Assembly (NCBI RefSeq): GCF_011761265.1
Contig: NZ_JAAOZB010000001.1
Span: 372,001-436,000, forward strand
DNA: 64,000 nt
DNA from: Microbacterium halimionae
GTDB taxonomy: Bacteria; Actinomycetota; Actinomycetes; Actinomycetales; Microbacteriaceae
Reading direction: 5' to 3'
Part shown: one piece after another, positions 33,482 through 42,071 of the stretch
Position numbering within the stretch: position 1 is the stretch's first letter
Layout: each line of letters begins with the position of its first letter
Notes under the pieces: model-generated
Databases searched by the model: none
Seen by the model: the letters and a program-made list of their open reading frames with translations, nothing else
What the model was told of the DNA's origin: nothing
Position numbers and translations under genes: made by a program

Positions 33482-34640
33482 GCGAGGCCTTCGACAGCAC
33501 GATTCGGCGAGCTGCGGCATCCACTTTTTCGGCGAATGCACTGTCAGCCTGCGCTTTCGCGAGAACGGCGGAATACATCTCGGGGAAGACCGTGGGATCA
33601 GCAGAAATCAGAATCACGTCGACTCCGGCGTCGATCGTAAGCGTTGCTCGCTCGGCGGGAGTCCAGCGCTTCACCTGAGCTGTCGCTGAGAGGTCATCGG
33701 TCATGATGACGCCATTGAACCCGAGCTCATCGCGCAGGAGATCGGTGACAACAGCAGGTGAGAATGCCGCAGGCGACGTCGGATCAAGGTTTTGGTACAC
33801 AGCGGTCGACATCATCACGACAGCCGGACCCTCAGCTAACAGAGCCCGGTAGACCTCGACATCTGGCGATGTTGCTGTCACCTCGGTGTCGAGCACGTCT
33901 GCGTCGTAGTCGGTATTGGCCGTGGTGCGGCCAAGGCCTGGAAAGTGCTTGAAGGTGGGCATCACGCCGGATTGCCGCATCCCTTCGGCGAATGCACCGG
34001 CATAGGCTCCGACAGTTTGCTCATCGAAGCCGTACTCACGGTTGAGCGCACCGATGGGGCGGTTGAGGGGACCGGCCTCCGCGCTCGTCACGATGTCAGC
34101 TACCGGAGCAAGATTCATCGTGATACCAGCGGCGGCGAGTTGCGATCCCCAGCGTTCGGCTTCGCGGCCAAGTGACGCCGCGTCGAAGGTTCGCGCTTGG
34201 GTGAGGGCCGTAGGCATCTTGTCGAAGCCAGGGCCCGACAGCACCTGAACATCGCCACCCTCTTGATCAGTCGCGACCCACAGTGGCGTGTCTCCGTCAG
34301 CCACGAGGCTTGTCAGTTGACTTACGAGTGCCGCGGTGGCGTCGACGCCGGCATCGGAACGCCCGTGCAGAAAAACGCCACCTACCTGCTGTTCCGACAC
34401 TGCTGATGCTGTTATGGCGTCGATCGAACCAACCGCAGTTCCGACCATGAAGAGTTGCGCTACCCGCTGCTCGAGGCTGAGATCAGCGATCGGATCAACA
34501 GCGGTGGGAGTGGGCGTCGCTGTTGTTGTCGACGTTCCGGGGGTACTGGGCGAAGGTTCCGCCGGGCGCTCGGCGCTCGGCGCGCAACCGACGAGAGTGA
34601 GGGCGGTAATGACCCCTAAGACCGTTCCCCAGCGCCGCAT
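33465..34640 (-). CDS. Glycoside hydrolase family 3 lipoprotein (NagZ-like)
   Basis: 391 residues. A lipoprotein signal (MRRWGTVLGVITALTLVGC) with Cys at position 19 is followed by a Ser/Thr/Pro-rich linker and a GH3 barrel. KHFPGLG holds the NagZ His/Lys motif and VIMTDDLSA the catalytic Asp. It likely removes beta-N-acetylglucosamine from muropeptides or chitin fragments at the outer face of the membrane. ATG 34640 has CACAAT 7 nt upstream; ATG 34649 is the alternative. Its 3' end overlaps the receiver gene by 17 bp. Confidence 0.9.
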   Translation of the reverse strand: MRRWGTVLGVITALTLVGCAPSAERPAEPSPSTPGTSTTTATPTPTAVDPIADLSLEQRVAQLFMVGTAVGSIDAITASAVSEQQVGGVFLHGRSDAGVDATAALVSQLTSLVADGDTPLWVATDQEGGDVQVLSGPGFDKMPTALTQARTFDAASLGREAERWGSQLAAAGITMNLAPVADIVTSAEAGPLNRPIGALNREYGFDEQTVGAYAGAFAEGMRQSGVMPTFKHFPGLGRTTANTDYDADVLDTEVTATSPDVEVYRALLAEGPAVVMMSTAVYQNLDPTSPAAFSPAVVTDLLRDELGFNGVIMTDDLSATAQVKRWTPAERATLTIDAGVDVILISADPTVFPEMYSAVLAKAQADSAFAEKVDAAARRIVLSKASLSASS

Positions 34641-34666
34641 GGCTCCCATTGTGTACCCACGCGAGC

Positions 34667-37183
34667 TCAGAGCCGAGCGACCGAGGTCACGATAACGACA
34701 GCTGCGCCCTCTTCAGCGGATGACTCAAGGTCGACGTCCGCCCGAATACGCCAGTCGTGGTCACCTTCGGGATCATCGATCGTCTGGTCCACGTGCCAGA
34801 GACCTGTGGCGGCATCCGATTCGTCGATCACACACAAAGCTGGGGAACGCGCAGGACCGCCCGTGAGGATCGCGTCGTGGTCGTCGAAGTACGCATCCAA
34901 CGCTTCCGACCACGCCACATCGGGATCAAGGGCTGCGAGATCATCGTCGCGCTGGAGGGCGGCGAGCTGCACGCGACGGAACAACTCGTTTCGCACGAGC
35001 ACGGTGAACGCTCGGCGATTCTTAACGACCGAAGGCGGCGCCGGCGGAACAACCGGCTGATCGGGCGCTGCAGCAGTGGGGTCGATCAGTGCTTCCCACT
35101 CGTCGACCAAGCTTGAATCGACCTGTCGCACAAGTTCACCCAGCCACTCGATGAGATCGAGCAATTCTTCGGTGTGCGCTTCAAGCGGTACCGTCTGACG
35201 GATCGCCCGGTACGCATCACTGAGGTAGCGCAGCACAAGCCCTTCACTGCGACCAAGCTGATACCAGGAGACGAACTCCGTGAACGAGAACGCCTGCTCG
35301 AACATGTCGCGAACGACAGACTTCGGGCGCAGCTCGAAATCGAGCACCCAGGGTTGGCTCGAGGCAAAGACTTCGAAAGACTGCGCCAAGAGGTCTGCGA
35401 GAGGCTTGGGGTAGGTGATTTCCTCGAGCGCCGCCATGCGGTCGTCGTACTCCATGCCGTCGCGCTTCATGGCAGCGACTGCTTCGCCGCGCGCTTTGAA
35501 CTCCTGCTGCGACAGCACTGGACGAGGATCGTCGAGTGTCGCCTCGATCACGCTCACGACATCGAGGGCATAGTGACCGGAACCGACAGCACCGGCATCC
35601 TCGCTCGGGTCGAGCAGTTCGATCGCGGCGAGCGCGAACGGCGAGAGCGGCTGGTTGAGGGCGAAGTTTGCCTGCAAATCGACAGTCAGACGGATGCTGT
35701 CACCCGCCGCTCCGTCACGGTCGACCTCGACGATGCCTGCCACGCGCAGAGTGCGAAAGATCGCGAGAGCTCGTCGAGCCAGCTCATACTGTCGTGCCGG
35801 CGTCTCGTGGTTGTCGAAAACGAGCGACCGCACGTGGGTGAACACGTCTCCGCCGCGAGCGATGACGTTGATGAGCATCGCCGCCGTCAGTTGCATGTGT
35901 GGTTCGAGCGGCTCGGGGACCGCATCGACAAGCCTGTCAAACGAGCCTTCGCCCCACGAAACAAACCCCGACGGTGCTTTCTTTCGCACGATCTTTTTGC
36001 GCTTCGCGGCATCCGTGCCGGCTTTTTTGAGCGCCTGCTCGTTTTCAATCTCGTGATCCGGCGCCATCACCACAACGTTTCCGTGCGGATCGTAGCCGGC
36101 GCGGCCAGCACGCCCGGCAATCTGGTGAAATTCGCGCGCGCTGAGTTGGCGCATCTTCTGGCCGTCGAACTTCGAAAGCGCGGTGATCAAGACCGTACGA
36201 ATGGGCACATTTATGCCAACGCCGAGAGTGTCGGTGCCACAGATCACGCGCAACAGCCCCTTTTGTGCGAGCGTTTCAACGAGCCGCCGATACCGCGGCA
36301 ACATGCCGGCGTGGTGCACCCCAATGCCCGACCGCACGAGCCGCGAAAGGGTCTTGCCAAAACCGGTCAGAAAGCGGAATCCCCCGATCGCCTCGGCGAT
36401 CTCGTCACGCTGCTCGCGCGAAGTGACCCGGATGCTGCTGAGAGCCTGAGCGCGCTCCATGGCCTGCGCCTGCGAAAAATGCACAATGTAGATCGGCGCT
36501 TCGCGCTCTTCGAGCAGCGCCTCAACGCGTTCGTGCACTGGTGTTCTGGCGTACGTGAAGTGGAGTGGGACGGGGCGTTCCACGCCGGTGACTTCAGCCG
36601 TCGGCCGCCCGGTTCGACGAGAGAGGTCCGAAGTGATCTTGGCGACATCGCCAAGAGTCGCCGACATCAGCAGGAACTGCGCTTGCGGCAACAGAAGCAG
36701 CGGCACCTGCCACGCCCAGCCTCGGTCGGGATCGCCGTAGTAATGGAACTCGTCCATCACGACCTGATCGACGCGGGCAGTCTCACCCTGGCGAAGAGCG
36801 AGATTCGCGAGGATCTCTGCCGTGCAGCAGATGATCGGGGCATCCGGATTGACGGATGAATCTCCCGTCACCATGCCGACGTTCTCTGCGCCGAAGATCT
36901 CGACCAACGAGAAGAACTTTTCGCTCACGAGCGCCTTGATCGGTGCCGTGTAATACGTGCGCCCGCCCTGCGCGAGGCACGCGGCATGAGCGGCGACAGC
37001 GACAAGCGACTTGCCGGTTCCGGTGGGAGTCGAAAGGATGACGTTCGCGCCTGAGACCAGCTCGATGATCGCCTCGTCTTGGGCGGGGTAGAGCGTGAGC
37101 CCACGCTCGGTCGCCCACGACACGAATCCGTCGTAGAGCCCATCGGCGTCGGCAGTGTCGGCGACGTACTCAAGAAGGCTCAC
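34667..37183 (-). CDS. Superfamily 2 DEAD/DEAH-type helicase with DUF3516 C-terminus
   Basis: 838 residues. Ski2/Mtr4-like core: TPTGTGKSL (Walker A), DEFHYYGDPDRGW (motif II), SATLGD (III), GVGINVP and QIAGRAGRAG (VI), all in the first ~400 residues. The remaining half is the actinobacterial DUF3516 region. It probably remodels RNA. GTG 37183 is preferred, as GGGGAG lies about 9 nt upstream; ATG 37201 adds six residues. The open frame runs much further upstream (to 38002) through C-rich and GNAT/pirin DNA, which is antisense and not coding. Confidence 0.9.
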   Translation of the reverse strand: MSLLEYVADTADADGLYDGFVSWATERGLTLYPAQDEAIIELVSGANVILSTPTGTGKSLVAVAAHAACLAQGGRTYYTAPIKALVSEKFFSLVEIFGAENVGMVTGDSSVNPDAPIICCTAEILANLALRQGETARVDQVVMDEFHYYGDPDRGWAWQVPLLLLPQAQFLLMSATLGDVAKITSDLSRRTGRPTAEVTGVERPVPLHFTYARTPVHERVEALLEEREAPIYIVHFSQAQAMERAQALSSIRVTSREQRDEIAEAIGGFRFLTGFGKTLSRLVRSGIGVHHAGMLPRYRRLVETLAQKGLLRVICGTDTLGVGINVPIRTVLITALSKFDGQKMRQLSAREFHQIAGRAGRAGYDPHGNVVVMAPDHEIENEQALKKAGTDAAKRKKIVRKKAPSGFVSWGEGSFDRLVDAVPEPLEPHMQLTAAMLINVIARGGDVFTHVRSLVFDNHETPARQYELARRALAIFRTLRVAGIVEVDRDGAAGDSIRLTVDLQANFALNQPLSPFALAAIELLDPSEDAGAVGSGHYALDVVSVIEATLDDPRPVLSQQEFKARGEAVAAMKRDGMEYDDRMAALEEITYPKPLADLLAQSFEVFASSQPWVLDFELRPKSVVRDMFEQAFSFTEFVSWYQLGRSEGLVLRYLSDAYRAIRQTVPLEAHTEELLDLIEWLGELVRQVDSSLVDEWEALIDPTAAAPDQPVVPPAPPSVVKNRRAFTVLVRNELFRRVQLAALQRDDDLAALDPDVAWSEALDAYFDDHDAILTGGPARSPALCVIDESDAATGLWHVDQTIDDPEGDHDWRIRADVDLESSAEEGAAVVIVTSVARL

Positions 37184-37293
37184 CCTTCGAGTCTCCCCCA
37201 TCTGTCGCGGTTCGCGCCGCCCGGCCCACCCGTCGCCACCCTTTCCCGTCTGCCCCGACCCGCCCGCCGCCACCCATCCGTCGCCCCACGGAC

Positions 37294-37369
37294 CTCGCGA
37301 GGGGTCGCAACACGCCGCATAGCTTCGTGCAGCGGTGGTCGTATACGGCGTGTTGCGACCCCTCGCGGG
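37294..37369. repeat. Long hairpin with perfect 22-bp arms
   Basis: 37296-37317 and 37346-37367 are exact reverse complements (starting CGCGAGGGGTCGCAACACG), with a further three paired bases inside after one mismatch. It lies in the 288-bp gap between the divergent helicase and GNAT genes, next to an unusually C-rich, G-poor tract (about 37215-37290). No coding potential or T-tract is seen. Confidence 0.7.
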
Positions 37370-37471
37370 CAGTTGGGCATGGCGGAACAACAGCGAGGGC
37401 ACATACGTTGGAACCAGGAAGAGGAAGCAAGAACGAGCAAGACCCAGCGGAAGATCAACGAGAGGAACCTC

Positions 37472-37816
37472 ATGAGCGACGCAAAGACCACCGTGACCCG
37501 AAACGATGAAGAGCAGCGGTACGAGATCTATGTCGACGGCGACCTCGGCGGCTTCACAGCGTTCGAGCCCGACGATGACGGAAACCTGATTTTTCCGCAT
37601 ACGTCGATTGACCCAGCCTTCAAAGGACAGGGACTCGGCACCACCCTCGTCTCCGATGCTCTCGCCGATGTGGCGCAGCGCGGTGAAACCGTGGTTCCAG
37701 AGTGCTCCTTTGTGGTTCGCTACCTGAAAGAGAACGATGTCGCGGGCCTCAAGGTGATTTGGCCCGACAGCAACGATGCTCAGGATGCGCCCACCATAAG
37801 CGAACAATCGGCATGA
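37472..37816 (+). CDS. Small GNAT N-acetyltransferase (NATD1/YidJ type)
   Basis: 114 residues. The core is a compact GNAT fold: YEIYVDGDLGGF, then IFPHTSIDPAFKGQGLGTTLV holding the acetyl-CoA loop (QGLGT). This short group acetylates unknown targets. ATG 37472 has AGAGGA 5 nt upstream. Its stop TGA overlaps the pirin ATG (ATGA), so the two are co-translated. Confidence 0.85.
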   Translation: MSDAKTTVTRNDEEQRYEIYVDGDLGGFTAFEPDDDGNLIFPHTSIDPAFKGQGLGTTLVSDALADVAQRGETVVPECSFVVRYLKENDVAGLKVIWPDSNDAQDAPTISEQSA

Positions 37817-38781
37817 CTCGGCTCGATGGGGGAGAAGAGACAGCTGAATCCGCTGTCTCGCCCAACGGCCCGCGTGCCGTGCTCCTGGAATCCCGCGAGG
37901 TGCCACTCGGTGGCATCCGCGCGATGGAAGTCCACCGGCTTCTCCCCCAGCGTGATCTCCCGATGGTCGGCGCGTGGTGCTTTCTCGATAGATTCGGCCC
38001 ACAGCGCACAGTGATGCGGGTAGAACCTCACCCGCACATCGGTTTGCAGACAGTTACTTGGCCGCTCGAGGGCGACGTGCATCACCGCGACGTGCTGGGG
38101 AACGACGTGTTGGTGCGCCGCGGCGCTCTCAACCTCATGACGAGCGGCGCGGGTATTTCCCACTCCGAGTATTCAGTCGGCGAGGATGCGACACCACTCG
38201 ATGCGCTTCAGTTATGGGTGGCGCTTCCCGAGAGCCGCCGCCACGGCATCCCAGCTTTCGAACAGCACGAAAGCCTCCCCACTTTTACTCTCGACGACGC
38301 TGAGGTGATCGTCGTCATGGGAGAACTGGCAGGAACGACATCGCCCGCAACAGCTCACACGCCGATCGTCGGTGCCGAAGTGACATTCGTCGACTCCGGA
38401 AAAACAACGCTTCCGCTTCACCCGGAGTGGGAGTACGCGATCGTTGGGGTCTTCGGAGACGCAGAGGTCGATGCGTCTGATGGTGAGCGCACCACGGTCT
38501 CAAGCGGCCTCCTGCTCTATTTGGGAGTGGGACGCACTGAGATCGACATCGCGTCGAGTGTGGGCGGCGTGTTCTTTCTGTTGGGTGGAGAACCTTTCGA
38601 CGACGAGATCGTCATGTGGTGGAACTTCGTGGGACGCACTCACGAAGAAATCGTTGCGGCGCGTGACGAGTGGGAATCACAGTCGCCGCGATTCGGTCAT
38701 GTCCCAGGGCACGGCGAAGAGCGGGTACCTGCCCCGCCGCTGCCGCACGTGCGGCTGACGCGACGCGTTCGTAGACTATAG
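37813..38781 (+). CDS. Pirin family protein
   Basis: 322 residues, two cupin domains. The metal-binding signature is present: PHPHIGLQTVTW, DVHHRD and the Glu in ISHSEYS. Bacterial pirins act as quercetinases or as redox-linked regulators of metabolic enzymes; the role here is open. The start codon overlaps the GNAT stop by 4 nt. A 14-bp perfect palindrome follows the stop at 38788-38801 but lacks a loop and T-tract. Confidence 0.9.
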   Translation: MTRLDGGEETAESAVSPNGPRAVLLESREVPLGGIRAMEVHRLLPQRDLPMVGAWCFLDRFGPQRTVMRVEPHPHIGLQTVTWPLEGDVHHRDVLGNDVLVRRGALNLMTSGAGISHSEYSVGEDATPLDALQLWVALPESRRHGIPAFEQHESLPTFTLDDAEVIVVMGELAGTTSPATAHTPIVGAEVTFVDSGKTTLPLHPEWEYAIVGVFGDAEVDASDGERTTVSSGLLLYLGVGRTEIDIASSVGGVFFLLGGEPFDDEIVMWWNFVGRTHEEIVAARDEWESQSPRFGHVPGHGEERVPAPPLPHVRLTRRVRRL

Positions 38782-38848
38782 ATAGGCGAAGCGGCCGCTT
38801 CCCGGGATTCTCACGGTCGTAAGCGGCATCCGAGTATCTCCCCGCCGC

Positions 38849-38860
38849 TACGCTGATTGA
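38849..38860 (+). promoter_or_regulatory. -10 box of a leaderless promoter for the ECF transporter unit
   Basis: TACGCT at 38849-38854 is followed by 6 nt and GTG at 38861, with no ribosome-binding site. There is no TPP riboswitch in the 79-bp gap. Confidence 0.5.
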
Positions 38861-39403
38861 GTGATGCGAACCCGTGTGCTGTCAACGCGCGTTCTGCTGA
38901 CATGCGCGGCCATCGGGGTCGTGACGGGCCTCTTCGGCGGAATCGCTGGCTGGGTTACACCCGTCGTCATCGTTTCGGCGCCGTTCGTCTACGGCCTGGT
39001 TCTCGGAGTGCACGTACTTCCCGGAATAATCGCTCAGGAAGCAATTCGCCTCCCGTGGGTTGCCCTGATGACTCATGTGATGGCTGCCCTTGTCGCGAGC
39101 GCGCTCGCCCCGCAATGGGCGTTTCGTTTTCTCGGTACAGCGTTGCTGTTCGGTGGTATCCAAGAGGTCGTCGCGGCTCTCACTCGCTATCGAGTGTGGG
39201 CACCCTGGCGGTTCTTCATCTCGGCCGTGATCATCGGCATCCTCGTCGCCGTCGTCGTCGCGTTCGTCGCTCACATGGCGACTCTCGCACCGTGGGCGCA
39301 GGTCGCGTACATCGCAATCTCGATCCTCGGACCGGTGCTGTGGACTGCAGTCGGGCTGTGGATCGGCGTCGGGCTTCGTCGTGCCGGCGTCACGCGTCGC
39401 TAA
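38861..39403 (+). CDS. ECF transporter S component, YkoE family
   Basis: 180 residues with six hydrophobic helices. The sequence layout and the order S, double ATPase, T match YkoEDC, a transporter thought to import the thiamine precursor hydroxymethylpyrimidine. YkoE would be the substrate-binding membrane subunit. GTG 38861 fits the leaderless promoter; ATG 38864 one codon later is the alternative. Substrate assignment is by family, not by any motif I can see. Confidence 0.82.
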   Translation: MMRTRVLSTRVLLTCAAIGVVTGLFGGIAGWVTPVVIVSAPFVYGLVLGVHVLPGIIAQEAIRLPWVALMTHVMAALVASALAPQWAFRFLGTALLFGGIQEVVAALTRYRVWAPWRFFISAVIIGILVAVVVAFVAHMATLAPWAQVAYIAISILGPVLWTAVGLWIGVGLRRAGVTRR

Positions 39404-39478
39404 CGTCGAAGTGTTTGGACAAGTAAGGCTCGGCTAAGTTGGTGTGATCCCTTACGATCCCATCGACCTGGATGCACC

Positions 39479-41236
39479 GTGACTGAACCTGCCCGTGATG
39501 AGACGGCGGATGCCGCACCCACACGGACCGCGCTTGCTCGTGTCGAGCATCTCGCCGTGCGGCACGATGGCGCACCGCTTGATACTCCCGCCGACGTGAC
39601 TTTCACCGTGCTGCCGGGAGAGGTCGTCCTCGTGCTCGGACCGAGCGGGTCGGGAAAGTCAACGCTCGCACTGACCCTCAACGGGCTCATTCCTCAGGAA
39701 CTTCCGGCCAAAACCTCTGGGCACGTCGAGATCGCGGGATACAACGCTGCCGAGACACCTGTCTCGACTCTCAGCCAGCACGTCGGAATGGTCTTTCAAG
39801 ACCCCGACACTCAATTGGTGACCGGCACGCTTCTCGACGAGGTCGCTTTTGGACCCGAGAATTTGCGACTCCCGGTGGCCGAGGTGCTCGAGCGCGCCGA
39901 AACAGCACTACGCCGCATGAGCCTGTGGGACAGACGCCACGAAAACCCCGACGTACTTTCGGGAGGTGGCCGCCAACGCCTCGCGATAGCTGCAGCGATC
40001 GCGATGGGGTCTCCGCTTATCGTGCTCGATGAGCCGACGGCGAACCTCGACCCGCAGGGAATCGAAGACGTCTATGCCGCCCTCGCGGAGCTTGCATCCG
40101 ACCCGGAGCGCGGCATCCTTCTTGTCGAGCACAATCTCGATGCGGCGATTGCAATCGCCACTCGTGTTGTCGTTATCGACCAACTGGGCCGGCTTGTCGC
40201 TGACGGCAGCATCGATGCGATTCTGCGGGGTCGCGCCGCCGAGCTGCAAGACCTAGGAGTGTGGCTGCCGACATCCGCTCTCGCAGCGCTTCGCCTTCGC
40301 CGTGCCGGGTACAGCCTCGATCCGCTGCCGCTAACGCCCGCCGAGCTCACGACGGCGCTCGATGCTTCCCCGCCGCCTGCCGATTGGCGCCCAACACCTC
40401 TCGTGCACGTGACGTCACGAGATCGGATGCCGCAGCCAGTACTTTCGGCAACGAACCTGCACGTGCGTCGCGGACGCACCGAAGTACTGCACGGCATCGA
40501 TCTTGAGATCCAACCCGGCGATTTCGTTGCCATTGTTGGCGGCAACGGCGCGGGCAAAACGACCCTCCTGCAGGCGCTCTCGGGCGTCATCCCGCCACCG
40601 CGCGGCAGCGCGTTCATCGACGGCCAAGACATCACCCGCCTTGGTCGAAAGCGGGTGCACGAGCGGGTGGGATTCGTCTTCCAAAACCCTGAGCACCAGT
40701 TCATCGCGCACACGGTTTTTGATGAACTCGCGCACGGTATACGCCGCAGCCGGTTTGATGAGCACGAGGTACGCGAGCGCGTCGATGAGATGCTCCGGCG
40801 CTTCGGCCTCACCGACAAGGCTGAAGCTCATCCATTCCACCTCTCGGGCGGACAGAAGCGTCGACTCTCGGTGGGCACCGCGCTGATCTCGGGCGCTGGA
40901 GTTCTTGCCCTCGACGAGCCTACGTTCGGTCAAGACCGCGCGCGTGCCGACGAACTACTGAAGCTTCTGCGGGACCTCAACCGTGATGGCACAACCATCG
41001 TTATCGTCACGCACGATATGCAGCTCGTGACCGAGTACGCGCACCGCACGGTTGTGATGCGTGACGGCCGGGTTGCAGCAGTGGGCGCGACCGAAGAGAT
41101 CTTCGCCGACACTGCGCTAGTTGAATCCGCAGGGCTCCGGCTTCCCCCGCTTCGGCAGGCGCTGCAGGGCGTAACGCGGCATCCAGAGCTCTTACGCGCG
41201 ACGCGCCTCGACAACCTCCCGGGGAGCGCGCAGTGA
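39479..41236 (+). CDS. ECF transporter double ATP-binding protein (YkoD type)
   Basis: 585 residues with two complete ABC cassettes. The first has GPSGSGKST, LSGGGRQRLA and LDEPTANLD; the second has GGNGAGKTT, LSGGQKRRLS and LDEPTFGQD. It energises the ECF complex at the inner face of the membrane. GTG 39479 follows a TACGAT box about 20 nt upstream, so it may have an extra promoter besides read-through from the S gene 75 bp away. Its last 4 nt overlap the T gene (GTGA). Confidence 0.92.
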   Translation: MTEPARDETADAAPTRTALARVEHLAVRHDGAPLDTPADVTFTVLPGEVVLVLGPSGSGKSTLALTLNGLIPQELPAKTSGHVEIAGYNAAETPVSTLSQHVGMVFQDPDTQLVTGTLLDEVAFGPENLRLPVAEVLERAETALRRMSLWDRRHENPDVLSGGGRQRLAIAAAIAMGSPLIVLDEPTANLDPQGIEDVYAALAELASDPERGILLVEHNLDAAIAIATRVVVIDQLGRLVADGSIDAILRGRAAELQDLGVWLPTSALAALRLRRAGYSLDPLPLTPAELTTALDASPPPADWRPTPLVHVTSRDRMPQPVLSATNLHVRRGRTEVLHGIDLEIQPGDFVAIVGGNGAGKTTLLQALSGVIPPPRGSAFIDGQDITRLGRKRVHERVGFVFQNPEHQFIAHTVFDELAHGIRRSRFDEHEVRERVDEMLRRFGLTDKAEAHPFHLSGGQKRRLSVGTALISGAGVLALDEPTFGQDRARADELLKLLRDLNRDGTTIVIVTHDMQLVTEYAHRTVVMRDGRVAAVGATEEIFADTALVESAGLRLPPLRQALQGVTRHPELLRATRLDNLPGSAQ

Positions 41237-42057
41237 CAATCACGGATGCCACGCGGGATCCCTACGCCGGCACTAACTCAGGCTCGCCGCGGCGTTTTCT
41301 CTACGAATTGAACCCATTGGCGAAATTTGCCGCGCCACTGCCTGCGTTAGTGCTGCTGATTTTCGTGCGTGACTTCGCGACACCGTTGGCGTTCATCGCG
41401 CTCGCCTACGCGGTACTTCTGGCTGGTGCGCGGATGAGCCGTCTGCTCGCAGCCATCCTTTTTGTCGCGTTGCCAGCCACCGTTGTTCTGTTGGGCACCG
41501 GGTTCGCACTCTGGACTAATCCGGAGCTCGTTCGGAACACAACTCCGCTCCTACAGATTGGCGCATGGACCCTCTACTCGGGTGCCGTTGAGCTGGGCCT
41601 TGCCACCGGCATCCGGCTCGCCGCGATCGTCGCGCTCGCCCTTATGCCGGGCCTCACAACTGCAGGACCCGACATTGCGCGCTCAATGGTGCAGCAGCTG
41701 CGAGTCCCGTACCGCATCGGGTACACAGCGCTCGCAGCTTTCAGGTTCGTCCCCCGGTTTCGTCACGAACTCGACGTGATTCGCCAGGCTCATCGTGTGC
41801 GCGCTTCGAACGACAGCCGCGGCCCATTTGCGGCGATTGCACGCGGCACGGGCTATATCGTCCCGCTGCTAGCGGGAGCCATCCGCCATGCCGAGCGCGT
41901 TGCACTGGCCATGGACTCACGCGCATTCGGCGCCCACCCCGACCGCACCGAGCGCTACCTCGTGCCATTTCGCCGCCGCGACAGCGTTTTTGTCATCGCA
42001 TTTTGGCTCATCACGGCGGCGCTCCTGTGGGTGTTCTTTCCCTGGGGCCTGTCGTAG
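41233..42057 (+). CDS. ECF transporter T component (EcfT/YkoC type)
   Basis: 274 residues, about five to six membrane helices plus the coupling region with the paired A-R-[small] motif (VRASNDSRGP and MDSRAFGAHPDRTE). EcfT couples ATP hydrolysis to movement of the S subunit. The GTG start overlaps the ATPase stop, indicating translational coupling. It is convergent with the acyl-CoA dehydrogenase gene 14 bp away. Confidence 0.9.
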   Translation: MTITDATRDPYAGTNSGSPRRFLYELNPLAKFAAPLPALVLLIFVRDFATPLAFIALAYAVLLAGARMSRLLAAILFVALPATVVLLGTGFALWTNPELVRNTTPLLQIGAWTLYSGAVELGLATGIRLAAIVALALMPGLTTAGPDIARSMVQQLRVPYRIGYTALAAFRFVPRFRHELDVIRQAHRVRASNDSRGPFAAIARGTGYIVPLLAGAIRHAERVALAMDSRAFGAHPDRTERYLVPFRRRDSVFVIAFWLITAALLWVFFPWGLS

Positions 42058-42071
42058 CCCCGGACGGAGCC

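Noticed and set aside
35174..36859. 561-codon plus-strand open frame
   Set aside because: It lies antisense inside the DUF3516 helicase gene, has no recognisable domain and shows the charged composition usual for shadow frames in GC-rich DNA.
37184..38002. Upstream extension of the helicase frame
   Set aside because: The extension is antisense to the GNAT-pirin pair and passes through the C-rich hairpin region; homology begins only at the chosen start.
38788..38801. GAAGCGGCCGCTTC palindrome as a terminator after pirin
   Set aside because: The 14-bp palindrome leaves no loop unless inner pairs open and no T-tract follows; too weak to call.
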